From assembly GCA_016713905.1 (NCBI GenBank), contig JADJOE010000003.1, positions 1,488,001 to 1,552,000 of the forward strand: a DNA stretch of 64,000 nucleotides, in the 5' to 3' direction. Of this stretch, positions 1-8,886 are shown one piece after another (position 1 is the stretch's first letter; the number at the start of each line of letters is the position of its first letter). Source of the DNA: Candidatus Vicinibacter proximus. Lineage in GTDB: Bacteria; Bacteroidota; Bacteroidia; Chitinophagales; Saprospiraceae. Position numbers and translations under genes: made by a program. The notes under the pieces were generated by a model that was not told where the DNA came from, did no database searches, and worked only from the letters and a program-made list of their open reading frames with translations.

Positions 1-1263
1 GCGGTATTGTTGTTTTCCACCTGAATAAAGAAAAACTCTGCTTCCGATGCCATTCAGGTTTGAGCTGACTCCTTTCAAACCAAGTTGCACATAATGATTT
101 TGTCCACCGGGGTTCAACCAAATCCGGTCCACTCTATTGTTGGGCTCATTTAGTAAGTAGGCATAAGAAGAATATAAATCCAGATAACCATCCTCGTTCA
201 AATCCCCCACTGCAAAGGAGCTTAAGGGTTTATCTGCGAGATTAATTGTTGCTTTGTCAAAATGTCCCAATCCATCGTTTATCCACAATTCGGTACCTGA
301 TCCAGAGAGCAGAATGTCCAGATCTGCATCGTTGTCCCAATCCCTTAGGGCAAATTGGATAACGACCGCCTCCGGCTTGAATCCAGATGCATTGGTAAAA
401 TCTTCAAAGCTGTGATCAGCTTGCTGCATGAATACTTTGGAGGGTCCATAGTGATTGCCAACCAACAGGTCATTCAGCCCATCGCCATTCATATCTCCGG
501 TGACCGTCATCCAGCTTTGTTCATGATCATCCACACCCAATTGCGCTCCCCTTTCTGAAAAGCTGCCATTTTCATTCACATAAAACAAGTTGATTCGTCT
601 GGGATCATTGGGGTCTGTAACGCCGGCACGACATTTTGAAATGTAGAGATCACCGTCACCATCCTGATCATAATCACTCCATAGAATGCCATAATTACCG
701 GCCTCATTTGCCTTGACAGGCATCGATAAATCTATCCAGCTTTCATTGTTTACCAGCTTACCGGAAATGTTTTCAAAAACGCGACTTTTCTCATTGTCAT
801 TGCAGATGCTAAAGTCGACCCAACCATCCTTGTTGATGTCATAAAGACTGGCTCCCTGAGAAAAAAAGGAAGAAGCATCCACCCATTCCTTTTTAAATAT
901 GGAACCATCGTTGTAAAGTACAAAAACCCCTAATTGATCGGCACCCAAAACGATGTCATTGAAACCATTTCTATCCAAATCGGCTGCAGAGACGGACCAC
1001 AAGGCAATGTTGGATTTTACCTGCAGGTCTTTCCAAATAAAAACAGCCTTTCCCGAATTGATTCCGAGCCATATTTTTTTTGACTGATCGACCACCAGCA
1101 AATCATCCACAAAATCACCGTTAAAGTCCGCGACGCAAACCGGAATGCCTGAAAAAAACTGTTGCTGAAATGGCTTTTCAGTAAACTTAAATGTCACTTG
1201 CCCTGATACAGGTAGCATTGACAAAAAAACAATTATTGCAAAAACTAAGATCCTTATTCCCAT
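1..1263 (-). CDS. Secreted VCBS/FG-GAP protein with ASPIC/UnbV domain (5' part; runs off the left edge)
   Basis: The frame is open from the ATG at 1263 to the window edge (421 codons, no stop), so the C-terminus is missing. It opens with a signal peptide (hydrophobic core ILVFAIIVFLSML, cleavage near VSGQ). At least seven aspartate-rich calcium-loop motifs follow (for example DFNGDFVDD, DINKDGWVD, DYDQDGDGD, DMNGDGLND, DLNEDGYLD), typical of FG-GAP/VCBS integrin-like propellers. The last visible residues (LNGIGSRVFLYSGGKQQYR) look like the start of an ASPIC/UnbV domain, the usual CRTAC1-like architecture. Such proteins are extracellular or outer-membrane; a T9SS sorting domain beyond the edge is likely but not seen. 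Its substrate or role cannot be read from the sequence. It is divergent from the methyltransferase at 1321. Confidence 0.85.
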   Translation of the reverse strand, partial: MGIRILVFAIIVFLSMLPVSGQVTFKFTEKPFQQQFFSGIPVCVADFNGDFVDDLLVVDQSKKIWLGINSGKAVFIWKDLQVKSNIALWSVSAADLDRNGFNDIVLGADQLGVFVLYNDGSIFKKEWVDASSFFSQGASLYDINKDGWVDFSICNDNEKSRVFENISGKLVNNESWIDLSMPVKANEAGNYGILWSDYDQDGDGDLYISKCRAGVTDPNDPRRINLFYVNENGSFSERGAQLGVDDHEQSWMTVTGDMNGDGLNDLLVGNHYGPSKVFMQQADHSFEDFTNASGFKPEAVVIQFALRDWDNDADLDILLSGSGTELWINDGLGHFDKATINLADKPLSSFAVGDLNEDGYLDLYSSYAYLLNEPNNRVDRIWLNPGGQNHYVQLGLKGVSSNLNGIGSRVFLYSGGKQQYR

Positions 1264-1285
1264 GGTTAGAGGATTTAGTAAAACA

Positions 1286-1293
1286 CAAATATA
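1286..1293 (-). promoter_or_regulatory. -7 box (TATATTTG) for the VCBS/ASPIC gene
   Basis: TATATTTG on the minus strand fits the Bacteroidota TAnnTTTG -7 consensus. It lies 22 nt before the ATG at 1263, in the 57-bp AT-rich divergent region. No clear -33 TTG was seen. Confidence 0.5.
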
Positions 1294-1320
1294 AATTTTT
1301 TATATATATTCGCCGTTAAT

Positions 1321-2133
1321 ATGTCAGGCATTTCGCAGTTTTTGCAGAAAATAGTGGTTTATCTCCGCTATTATTTCAAAGCAAATACAAGATATCGATT
1401 TCACAGCCCCTATCTTTTTCATTTGATTGAATCTTGTTTTGATGCAGAGCGCAATTATTATGACTTCTCTACCCTGGGTGAGAATTATTTACACCTGGTC
1501 AACAGAAATGAACTGATCAGTGTGGATGAATTCAGTCAAAAAAGGAATCAAGGCGGCTTGCTTATTGGCGCATTTGCAAAAAAAGCACTGCATCCGCCTG
1601 CACAATTGCATGAGTTATACCGATTAGTAAAATACCTGAAGCCTGTATCTATACTAGAACTAGGAGCCTGCCTTGGTTCCAGCAGTGTCTGTCTGGCGCT
1701 GGCCTCCAAAAGTTTACAGCAAGACAGTGTAGAAGGAAATGGCCAGTTCGTTGATATTGCAAAGAAGCTGGCTGCCAAATCAAATTGCAGTCATATTCAT
1801 TTTCATCATCAGGATTTTAGAAAATTTTTATCAGAAAATCGGGAGACGAAATATGATTTCATCATGCTGGATGGAGATCATTCAAAGGCCGCTACGTTGG
1901 AATACGTACAGATATTGCTCCAAATGCTGAATGACAAAGGGGTGTTGCTTTTGGACGACATTCATTGGTCTAAAGGGATGCATGAGGCCTGGCTTGAACT
2001 TACGCTGCTTGATTCCGTGCCTTGCAGTCTGGAAACCTCACGATGGGGACTGCTCTTTAAAGACAAAACACTGAGCCAGGGTCGATATAGCTATATTCAG
2101 GCAGGTTTTAAACCTTGGCAGCGCTACGTTTAA
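1321..2133 (+). CDS. Class I SAM-dependent methyltransferase (Methyltransf_24-like)
   Basis: A 270-aa soluble protein with a Rossmann methyltransferase fold. Motif I is ILELGACLGSS at residues 111-121 (SAM glycine loop), followed by an acidic motif II region (VEGN near 137). LDGDH at 183-187 and LLDDIHWS at 200-207 are the typical acidic/metal-loop region of O-methyltransferase-like Methyltransf_24 proteins. The conserved N-terminus (RYRFHSPYLFHLI) is common to a Bacteroidota subgroup of unknown substrate. There is no signal peptide, so it is probably cytoplasmic. It has its own start next to the divergent VCBS gene and is separated from purA by 215 bp, so it is probably a single-gene unit. 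Fold assignment is firm; the acceptor is unknown. Confidence 0.85.
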   Translation: MSGISQFLQKIVVYLRYYFKANTRYRFHSPYLFHLIESCFDAERNYYDFSTLGENYLHLVNRNELISVDEFSQKRNQGGLLIGAFAKKALHPPAQLHELYRLVKYLKPVSILELGACLGSSSVCLALASKSLQQDSVEGNGQFVDIAKKLAAKSNCSHIHFHHQDFRKFLSENRETKYDFIMLDGDHSKAATLEYVQILLQMLNDKGVLLLDDIHWSKGMHEAWLELTLLDSVPCSLETSRWGLLFKDKTLSQGRYSYIQAGFKPWQRYV

Positions 2134-2318
2134 AATATTCAAGACAAATTGATGTCCAGAGTGGATAAAATTCAAATTAGCGTTTGGTGATTTCAATGTA
2201 ATTGACCTCGGCAAATAATTTAGGATAAGTACCTGTGTTAAATCCTGCAAAAAAGGAAAATTGATATAAATGTGGACATTGCAGTTTTCAATTACCGTGG
2301 CTTTTCTGAGGATTTGCC

Positions 2319-2326
2319 TAACTTCG
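2319..2326 (+). promoter_or_regulatory. Possible -7 box (TAACTTCG) for purA
   Basis: TAACTTCG resembles the TAnnTTTG box with C in place of T and lies 22 nt before the purA ATG, the same spacing seen at other candidate promoters here. The remaining 2134-2318 stretch shows no gene. Confidence 0.35.
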
Positions 2327-2348
2327 CGCCTTATCAAAGCTTTTAACG

Positions 2349-3617
2349 ATGCCAGTTGATGTTATACTTGGATTGCAATGGGGAGACGAAGGGAAAGGAA
2401 AGATTGTAGATTTTCTAGCCGATCAATATGAGGTGGTGTGCCGATTTCAAGGGGGCCCAAATGCAGGTCACACTCTATACATTAATGGGACCAAGTATGT
2501 TTTACATACCATCCCATCAGGAATTTTTAGAACCAATGTTCAAAATGTAATCGGTAATGGCGTGGTGATAGATCCCACTACACTGGTAAAAGAGATTGAC
2601 CAAATCAAACATGCAGTGCCGGATCTTCATGATAGGTTGCTGGTCTCACACAAGGCGCATCTGATCCTTCCAAGTCACCGTTGGATTGATCTTGCCTCAG
2701 AGACTTCCAAGGGCAAAGAAAAAATAGGTTCCACGCTTAGGGGCATCGGTCCCTGTTACATGGACAAGACCGGGCGCAATGGATTGAGGGTTGGAGACAT
2801 TGAGCAGGCAGGTTTTGATCAAAAATATCAGGTACTCAAACAAAAACACCTTCAATTCATCAGACAATTTCCTGAAGTGGAATTTAATATTGAAGCAGAT
2901 GAAGAAGCATGGATGAACAGCCTTGACAATCTTAGAAAATTAAGAAAAGTAAATGCAGAATACTGGCTGGCAGAAATGCTCGCCAAGGGTAAGAACCTGC
3001 TGGCAGAGGGGGCTCAGGGCACCATGCTGGATGTGGACTTTGGCACTTATCCTTTTGTAACGTCATCCAATACCATTACTGCCGGCGTTTGTACCGGACT
3101 GGGAGTGCCTCCCAATCAAATTCGTAAAGTCATAGGCATTGCCAAAGCCTATTGCACACGGGTAGGCTCCGGGCCGTTCCCTTCAGAATTATTGGATGCT
3201 ACCGGTGAAAGACTGAGGAAGGAAGGAAAAGAATTCGGTGCCACAACAGGTCGGCCGAGACGTTGCGGATGGTTGGATTTAGTACAACTCAAATATGCCA
3301 TTATGGTGAATGGAGTTACCGACTTGTGCATCACTAAAATTGATGTGCTGAATAATTTTGAAGAAATTTCTCTGGTAGATGGATACCAGGTAGGTAATGA
3401 GTTGACACATGAGATTCCATTTGACCTGAATTCAGTGACTTCCACCCATACCAATAGTTTCAAGGGATGGGAGACGGCGTTGAAGCATGACAATAACTTT
3501 GATTCACTGCCAGAATCTCTAATCTATTATGTACAGCAAATCGAAAAGCTTTGCAATCTGGGTGTAAAATATCTATCAACAGGACCGGGAAGAGAAGAGT
3601 TGATTGTGAGGGAATAA
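2349..3617 (+). CDS. purA: Adenylosuccinate synthetase
   Basis: PurA joins IMP and aspartate with GTP to form adenylosuccinate, the first committed step to AMP. The 422-aa length matches the family (about 425-430). The N-terminus carries the signature QWGDEGKGK at residues 10-18, with catalytic Asp13, and GPNAGHTLY with catalytic His41, both at the positions used in the E. coli enzyme. Further family segments are GSTLRGIGPCYMDK, EGAQGTMLDVDFGTYPFVT, the TTGRPRRCGW arginine loop and TKIDVL (guanine-binding). The start is fixed by alignment of these motifs. Cytoplasmic. It appears monocistronic; the downstream neighbour is convergent. Confidence 0.98.
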   Translation: MPVDVILGLQWGDEGKGKIVDFLADQYEVVCRFQGGPNAGHTLYINGTKYVLHTIPSGIFRTNVQNVIGNGVVIDPTTLVKEIDQIKHAVPDLHDRLLVSHKAHLILPSHRWIDLASETSKGKEKIGSTLRGIGPCYMDKTGRNGLRVGDIEQAGFDQKYQVLKQKHLQFIRQFPEVEFNIEADEEAWMNSLDNLRKLRKVNAEYWLAEMLAKGKNLLAEGAQGTMLDVDFGTYPFVTSSNTITAGVCTGLGVPPNQIRKVIGIAKAYCTRVGSGPFPSELLDATGERLRKEGKEFGATTGRPRRCGWLDLVQLKYAIMVNGVTDLCITKIDVLNNFEEISLVDGYQVGNELTHEIPFDLNSVTSTHTNSFKGWETALKHDNNFDSLPESLIYYVQQIEKLCNLGVKYLSTGPGREELIVRE

Positions 3618-3743
3618 TACTTGTATTATATAAATTTCCAAATCCAATATAATACTATTGGGTTCTTTAAAAAGAATCTAAACCATTATAATTACTTTGC
3701 ACGAAGTGGATATTCATTTAAAACTTTTTAATTTAGAAAGTAT

Positions 3744-5177
3744 TTAAAATCGATAATTCAGTACCAAATTATAAAGGTTCATCCCTACTTTATTAATGAT
3801 GTATTTTGGATTGTCATACGTTGTATCATTTTTAATTTTTGATACAAAAAGTGCGTACAATTCAAAGCCCTGTAGCTTACCACTGAACAGATAACGAACC
3901 TCTGCGTTCAATTGAAAATAAGAAGGCATACCGTATTTATTAAGCTTAAAATCTTTTACATCCGGCAATTCAAAATAACCAATTGCTAAACCAGTAGTAA
4001 AACGTTTTGATTTCGAAAAATAATTAATTTTAGCAACCGAGGCATGCACATCACCATAGCCTTCATTTCTTTCTCTGGGCATGAATGTATAAAATGGGTC
4101 CCTACCCCATTCTCTGGGGAAAAGATATCGGCCATGACTGGTGATTCTTGTATAATTCAGGGAGGTCTCCAGAAAGGAATTTTTAAATACAATTCTTCCG
4201 CTGAACACCATCGATTTACTGCCCTTCTGAATATAGGTTTTTAATGGATCTGTGTTTCCTCCATTTTGAATGGCGTCTTGCCTGATTAGCTGAATCCCGC
4301 AAGATAAGGTTGATTTTTTTTCTTTAAAAATGGTGAAATCGCTTTGCAGCAATGCCGAGTTCAGAATGTTATCTATTGTGTAATTCCAAATAGAAATTTT
4401 GAACCTTGCATTTCTGTTGTAGCTTATCCCCAAAACACCTGCGCCATTACTGTTTAAATTATTAAAGTAGTTGCTCTGCATACCACCCGTCTGCACACCG
4501 GATGGGTACAATCCTATTGATTTGACCCCTGAATACCATTTGGTGGTAGATCGTGGAGAGAAATTATAGAGAAACCCTCCTTCAATTTTAAATAATTTGC
4601 CGGAAAATAATTCCATCCAAATCCCCTCCACAACTGATGGTCTCATTCTTCCATCCTGCAGGTTGATCAATGGAGAATTTAAAAGAAATTTTCCAAACTG
4701 CAAATAAGATTTTCTGAAATGATATTTCAAATAAAATTCCTCCAACCGGTTGATGTCATTTTTATTTTCCGGATTCTCGACATCAAATAAACCCAATTCA
4801 TAACGACTGAGTTGGTTGGTTGCACTGTCTTTTTTTGTTAGATCGCTTGAACCAAGATTAAAAATATAGAAACCGCTGACACCAAATTGAAATCCCTTAA
4901 ACTTGTCTGTTTCGTAACGCAAACCTCCACCACCGGCATTCGCAAAATAGTCTGTCAATCCGGATTCATTATCTGTCGCCATAAAAAAATAGCGAAAGTG
5001 ACCGTTGAATTTTCCACGTCGAAATGCGCTCAACAAGTTGTTTGTATCCGTAGAATCCAATTCGGAACTTTTCCAGATACCTGGTTTCTCCTGTAAGTCC
5101 TGATGCTGTGCCTGAATATTTGAAAAACATAAAATAACCAATAGGGACACTATGAGTGTAAACCAGACGAAATTCAT
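3744..5177 (-). CDS. OprD-like outer-membrane porin
   Basis: A 477-aa protein with an N-terminal signal peptide (WFTLIVSLLVILCFSNIQAQ) followed by alternating short hydrophobic strands typical of a beta-barrel, ending in an aromatic terminal strand (LVLNYRF). Segments around FYLKYHF, LQFGKFLLNSPLINLQDGR and RPSVVEGIWME resemble the OprD/Campylobacter-porin superfamily, in which a passage for small anions or organic acids is formed. It is the last gene of the sulfur run, 21 nt after the DsrE-like gene, so a role in moving sulfur oxyanions across the outer membrane is inferred. A weak TTCTTT/AAAGAA hairpin lies in the convergent gap with purA. Barrel character is clear; the substrate is inference. 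Confidence 0.75.
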   Translation of the reverse strand: MNFVWFTLIVSLLVILCFSNIQAQHQDLQEKPGIWKSSELDSTDTNNLLSAFRRGKFNGHFRYFFMATDNESGLTDYFANAGGGGLRYETDKFKGFQFGVSGFYIFNLGSSDLTKKDSATNQLSRYELGLFDVENPENKNDINRLEEFYLKYHFRKSYLQFGKFLLNSPLINLQDGRMRPSVVEGIWMELFSGKLFKIEGGFLYNFSPRSTTKWYSGVKSIGLYPSGVQTGGMQSNYFNNLNSNGAGVLGISYNRNARFKISIWNYTIDNILNSALLQSDFTIFKEKKSTLSCGIQLIRQDAIQNGGNTDPLKTYIQKGSKSMVFSGRIVFKNSFLETSLNYTRITSHGRYLFPREWGRDPFYTFMPRERNEGYGDVHASVAKINYFSKSKRFTTGLAIGYFELPDVKDFKLNKYGMPSYFQLNAEVRYLFSGKLQGFELYALFVSKIKNDTTYDNPKYIINKVGMNLYNLVLNYRF

Positions 5178-5198
5178 AAAACAATTGTAGATCTATTT

Positions 5199-5654
5199 TT
5201 AAAAACCGGCTTTGATGTAGTACCAACCTTCAGATTGTTTTTTCACAATATGATAAATACCTGCCGGGACGGTAGCAATCCCTGGCAAAAGTTGCTCTTT
5301 TGCCACTTTGCGTTCTTTCATTGAAAATTCACAAGCGTCAAAAACTATTCCTCTTACCAACATTTCCTGAATTCCATTTGCAAACTGACTCTTGTCCTTA
5401 TGCAGCAGATCTAAACCCGGTCCATGACAGACAACTTCAATTTTTATTTTTGGATCTACTGTCAACAGATTGTTTAACTGCCGCATAAGAGCCTTATGTG
5501 CTAATGTATCTCCACTTACCAATTGAAAAATCACTCTATAGGATTTTGCTTCCATACTATGCTGATCGATTTTTTGATCCTGCTCTTGTGCATTCACCGC
5601 AGGAAAAATTTCAAACATCAATAATGCTGCAAGTAATACTTTAATGTTGTTCAT
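5199..5654 (-). CDS. Exported DsrE-family protein
   Basis: 151 aa: a signal peptide (VLLAALLMFEIFPAVNAQ) and a DsrE/DsrF-like domain. The conserved core has the IEVVCHGPGLDLL strand-loop with a cysteine, a second cysteine in FDACEFSMKER and the ending VPAGIYHIVKKQSEGWYYIKAG, which is typical of exported DsrE-like proteins (COG1416 type). Cytoplasmic DsrE/TusD relatives carry persulfide sulfur on cysteine; here the protein should be periplasmic. It sits 16 nt after the SoxB-like gene and 21 nt before the porin. I infer that it could carry or sense sulfane sulfur for the SoxB-like and TsdA-like enzymes, since no SoxY or SoxZ is present in the window. The family is fairly clear; the role is inferred. 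Confidence 0.75.
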   Translation of the reverse strand: MNNIKVLLAALLMFEIFPAVNAQEQDQKIDQHSMEAKSYRVIFQLVSGDTLAHKALMRQLNNLLTVDPKIKIEVVCHGPGLDLLHKDKSQFANGIQEMLVRGIVFDACEFSMKERKVAKEQLLPGIATVPAGIYHIVKKQSEGWYYIKAGF

Positions 5655-5670
5655 GGTATAATTTTATCTA

Positions 5671-7365
5671 TTATTTAAACTCATAATCAACTCCCCATAC
5701 CTGTGTAAGAAGGGACTTAGGCGCATCCAATGCAATCGCATTGTTATGTGGTACAGGGGTTACCGGAGAGCTTACTTTTAAATAATCTCTGAGCATTGTA
5801 TGAAGCGTATAAGGAGTATTTTTTGGATTTTTTACGCCTTTAATCCGACACAACATATCCTCCGGATCGCCATCGCGTTCACAGGCGCAAATTTTATAAA
5901 TTCTGTCTGCTTCCAAAGCCCTGTTGTTGATTAATACTTCCTGCACCCGCTTTCCCTTTTCTCCAAATGCCTTAAAGCTGACTTTCATTCCATGGAATTT
6001 TATGACCCAACCACCAAAACGCTCAGATGCATTTTTTGCAAACACATTATTCAATTCTTTTTCTAACCATTCACTGATTTGTTTGCCTGTAACTTCTGCC
6101 TGTCTGACAGTACTGTCAACAGGTAACATATCGTAAATATAGCCATTGGTGATGGGAATATTTCCGGTGTAGTCAGGAGTTACCCTTGGCGGACAAAATC
6201 TAAATCCATTGGACAATACAACATCCATGTCCGGCATTCGCCAACGCAGAGCATCTAAAATTAAAGTATCCATTGTATTTTCGATTACAAAATAACGATA
6301 CAATGGAATGGTACTGTAGCCTACTACTTGGGTAATGTCTTTCTTAAACGGCAACTCCTTTTCATCAATAATTTTCTGAACTGATTTATTTGGTTTTATT
6401 TTTTTAGTATTGATTTCAACCAATTCATATTCATCTTTAATTACTTTTCCATTTTGAATCGTGAGCTGCAGTTTGCCAACGAAAGAACCAAAAGCACCCG
6501 GTTCTACCACTTTCGCATATTTGCCGACAATAGGTTTTCTTACCCTTTCATGCGTATCCCCGCCTAAAATATAATCCACTCCATTGCAGATTTCCTGATT
6601 GGAAAGATTGAGTTGTTGGGACAAACCCAAATGTGAAAGTAAAATTACATAAGTACATTGTTCCTGATTACGAAGCAGATCAATATAGTATGGCAAGTTG
6701 AATTCAGGGTGTGAATAAATAATTCCTTTGCTGTAGTTTGGTGATTGTCTGATTGGGACCAATGGGTCAGTATAAGCGATAAAGCCAATTTTTACTCCTC
6801 CCACATTCCACACATGGTAAGGTTGAAAAATAAGTTCCCCTTTCTTACCATCTCCAAGATCGTGGAACATGTTTGTGCAAATCTTTGGTGCGTTAAGGGA
6901 GCCTAAAAGTTTCTGCATGGCTTTTTTATAATAAATAACCTCCCAATTGCCCGGAATATACAAGTTATAATCTAAAGCATTTAAAATCGGAACCAATGAT
7001 TCTCCGGTAGTTTTAACAGACAACTCACTACCCTGAAACATGTCGCCAGTATCTAAAATGAAAGTGTTTGGATTACGCGATCTTTCATTTTTAAAATAGG
7101 TCGCTAAATAGGCATAGCCCCCCGTTTTTCTAAATACAGATTGGTTGTTTTCCCAGAAAAGTTCATCGTGCGGATGCAACTGACAATGCACATCCGTAGT
7201 CTGTAAAATATTTAATACTAATGGCTTATCCAAAGCAAAATCATCAACTGTTTTTTCTTCACTTTCCGGATAAAGTACATCCGTCATAGGTACTGTGCCA
7301 ACCAATCCAGTTGAGGCACCAAGAATCCCTAATTGTTTGATAAAATCCCTACGTTTCTGAGTCAT
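5671..7365 (-). CDS. Tat-exported SoxB-like / 5'-nucleotidase-family metallohydrolase
   Basis: 564 aa from the ATG at 7365, chosen because it starts one base after the stop of the cytochrome gene (TAG-A-ATG) and opens directly with a twin-arginine signal (MTQKRRDFIKQLGILGAS). Longer in-frame extensions would overlap the cytochrome gene. The calcineurin-like metallophosphatase core shows D58-V-H60, D105-x-x-D108 (LDTGDMFQGS), GNWE at 139-142, SHLGL with H245 and GGDTHE at 268-273; the C-terminal 5'-nucleotidase-type domain follows (LSNGFRF, TGKQISEW). Nucleotidases have GNHE where this protein has GNWE; SoxB proteins also carry a Trp-Glu pair here. With TsdA-like, DsrE and YeeE genes beside it, a thiosulfohydrolase-like role on sulfur conjugates is more likely than nucleotide hydrolysis, but substrate is not proven. 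Confidence 0.8.
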   Translation of the reverse strand: MTQKRRDFIKQLGILGASTGLVGTVPMTDVLYPESEEKTVDDFALDKPLVLNILQTTDVHCQLHPHDELFWENNQSVFRKTGGYAYLATYFKNERSRNPNTFILDTGDMFQGSELSVKTTGESLVPILNALDYNLYIPGNWEVIYYKKAMQKLLGSLNAPKICTNMFHDLGDGKKGELIFQPYHVWNVGGVKIGFIAYTDPLVPIRQSPNYSKGIIYSHPEFNLPYYIDLLRNQEQCTYVILLSHLGLSQQLNLSNQEICNGVDYILGGDTHERVRKPIVGKYAKVVEPGAFGSFVGKLQLTIQNGKVIKDEYELVEINTKKIKPNKSVQKIIDEKELPFKKDITQVVGYSTIPLYRYFVIENTMDTLILDALRWRMPDMDVVLSNGFRFCPPRVTPDYTGNIPITNGYIYDMLPVDSTVRQAEVTGKQISEWLEKELNNVFAKNASERFGGWVIKFHGMKVSFKAFGEKGKRVQEVLINNRALEADRIYKICACERDGDPEDMLCRIKGVKNPKNTPYTLHTMLRDYLKVSSPVTPVPHNNAIALDAPKSLLTQVWGVDYEFK

Positions 7366-7366
7366 T

Positions 7367-8425
7367 CTAATGCTTTTTTTCGTAAAAATCCTGAATCGGT
7401 TTAAAAGGACCGAATTTATGTTGTTTTTCAGAAAATCCATCCGCATAAGCGCCGAAGGGATGATCGATTGGTTTCTTTGAAATATCAGGCCAATCTTTTG
7501 ATGCGTTTTTATGGGGTCTCGATTGAGCATTTACAAATGCAGCCACATCCCAGGCTTCCTCATCGCTGAGTTGAGGATTTTCGTGGGTGGCACCAAGAGG
7601 CATATTGCTCTTCACATATTTTGCAAAATTACTTATCCTGTACAATCCTGCTCCATCGTTATAGCTATGATTTCCCCAAAGAGGCGGATAAGTATATTCC
7701 GTTTTATCCACGGTCAAAGTCCCTTCACCATTTTTCTGGTGACAACTTTGGCATTTTGTAACATACACTAGTTTCCCATTTTCGGGATTTGCTGCTCTAC
7801 CCAAATATTTAATTTCTTTTAAGCCTGAACCTTCTGCCTTTTCTCCTTTATTTACATTAGAGCCAATGAATTCAATATATGCTTTAATCGCTTGCATCTC
7901 GTTGCTGTTGGTATCCAAGGACTTTCCATTGAGACTGCGTTCAAAACAATCATTTATACGTTTATAAATATCTTCTACTGAACCACTTCTCGCTCTGAAC
8001 TTAGGATAGGTGGATGCCACAGATCCATAGTTGTTGCCAAAAGTCGCAGTTCCTGCATCCAAGTGACAATTTTGACAATTCATTCCATTACTTAGTTTGG
8101 CAATGGTGCCATTAGGGCCCAAAAACTTAGCAGTATGGGCAATAAGTTCCTTGCCATATTCAACCTTTACACGCAACAACGAATCTTCAATTAAAGATGT
8201 ATTTGCTGCTTTCCAAAAAGGTTTTTTAATTTTTGGCAATTGCTTTAACCTTTCCACCACAATACTGTTGGAACCAAAATTAGCAGTCTCATTTACTGTA
8301 TCTTCATGATGGTAATATTTTGGAAGAATCACCAATAGAAAAACCCAAAATATAATTAAAACCAAGACGACCAGAAAAAACAAGACCAGACCTTTCCTTA
8401 CGTTATCCTTTGCTTCAAGGCTCAT
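7367..8425 (-). CDS. Membrane-anchored dihaem cytochrome c, TsdA-like (thiosulfate dehydrogenase family)
   Basis: 352 aa. One N-terminal transmembrane anchor (about residues 12-34) places two cytochrome c domains in the periplasm. Haem 1 is CQNCH (117-121) and haem 2 CQSCH (225-229). C160, 39 residues after the first haem His, sits in NDCFERSLNG, matching the region that gives the unusual Cys axial ligand in TsdA; M275 in NMPLGAT is the likely second-haem ligand. YPKFRARSGS between them is also TsdA-like. TsdA joins two thiosulfates to tetrathionate or the reverse. The stop is one base from the SoxB-like start, so translation is coupled. Possible alternative: another Cys-ligated sulfur cytochrome of the same fold. 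Confidence 0.85.
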   Translation of the reverse strand: MSLEAKDNVRKGLVLFFLVVLVLIIFWVFLLVILPKYYHHEDTVNETANFGSNSIVVERLKQLPKIKKPFWKAANTSLIEDSLLRVKVEYGKELIAHTAKFLGPNGTIAKLSNGMNCQNCHLDAGTATFGNNYGSVASTYPKFRARSGSVEDIYKRINDCFERSLNGKSLDTNSNEMQAIKAYIEFIGSNVNKGEKAEGSGLKEIKYLGRAANPENGKLVYVTKCQSCHQKNGEGTLTVDKTEYTYPPLWGNHSYNDGAGLYRISNFAKYVKSNMPLGATHENPQLSDEEAWDVAAFVNAQSRPHKNASKDWPDISKKPIDHPFGAYADGFSEKQHKFGPFKPIQDFYEKKH

Positions 8426-8446
8426 TCCTGTATGTTTAAATTCGGT

Positions 8447-8860
8447 CTAGTGAGGAAGCTTATTTTTCACTATACCATATAGGTAAGTGCCAACAATGGC
8501 AAAAAAGAAAACTATGGTGAGGGTATAAAATCCGTAACCAATATTTACAACCATTGGCCCGGGGCAGGAACCACTTAGTGCCCATCCCAAACCAAATATG
8601 ATTCCACCTAAAAGATAACGCCATACAGACTTTTCTTTAGGAGGAAATAGAATTGGGTTTCCGTCAAAGTCACGTATGGAATACTTTTTAATCAATAAAA
8701 CACCCAACACACCAAGGGTAACCGCGGTTCCTATAATCCCGTACATATGGAACGCCTGAAATCGAAACATTTCCTGAATGCGATACCACGACATGGCCTC
8801 AGACTTAGCCATCACAATGCCAAAGATCATTCCTACCAATAAAAATTTTAAAAGCTTCAT
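8447..8860 (-). CDS. YeeE/YedE-type sulfur transporter, second half (DUF6691/PmpB-like)
   Basis: 137 aa with about four transmembrane helices. The signature SGSCPGP (near residues 96-102) carries the cysteine used by YeeE/YedE proteins to hand sulfur across the membrane. It is the partner half of the protein encoded 26 nt upstream; in E. coli and relatives the two halves are fused in one YeeE chain, which imports thiosulfate. It lies between its partner and the TsdA-like cytochrome with short gaps on both sides (26 and 21 nt). Inner-membrane location and sulfur transport follow from the family; whether thiosulfate or another sulfur species is moved is not visible. Confidence 0.88.
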   Translation of the reverse strand: MKLLKFLLVGMIFGIVMAKSEAMSWYRIQEMFRFQAFHMYGIIGTAVTLGVLGVLLIKKYSIRDFDGNPILFPPKEKSVWRYLLGGIIFGLGWALSGSCPGPMVVNIGYGFYTLTIVFFFAIVGTYLYGIVKNKLPH

Positions 8861-8886
8861 ACCTTTAATTGTGATTCAGTGATTAT

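Noticed and set aside
3618..3743. Terminator between purA and the porin gene
   Set aside because: Only a 6-bp AT-rich stem (TTCTTT/AAAGAA) without a T-tract; too weak to call.
7366..7530. N-terminal extension of the SoxB-like protein to 7530
   Set aside because: It overlaps the cytochrome gene entirely, and a Tat signal begins exactly at the ATG at 7365, one base after the cytochrome stop.
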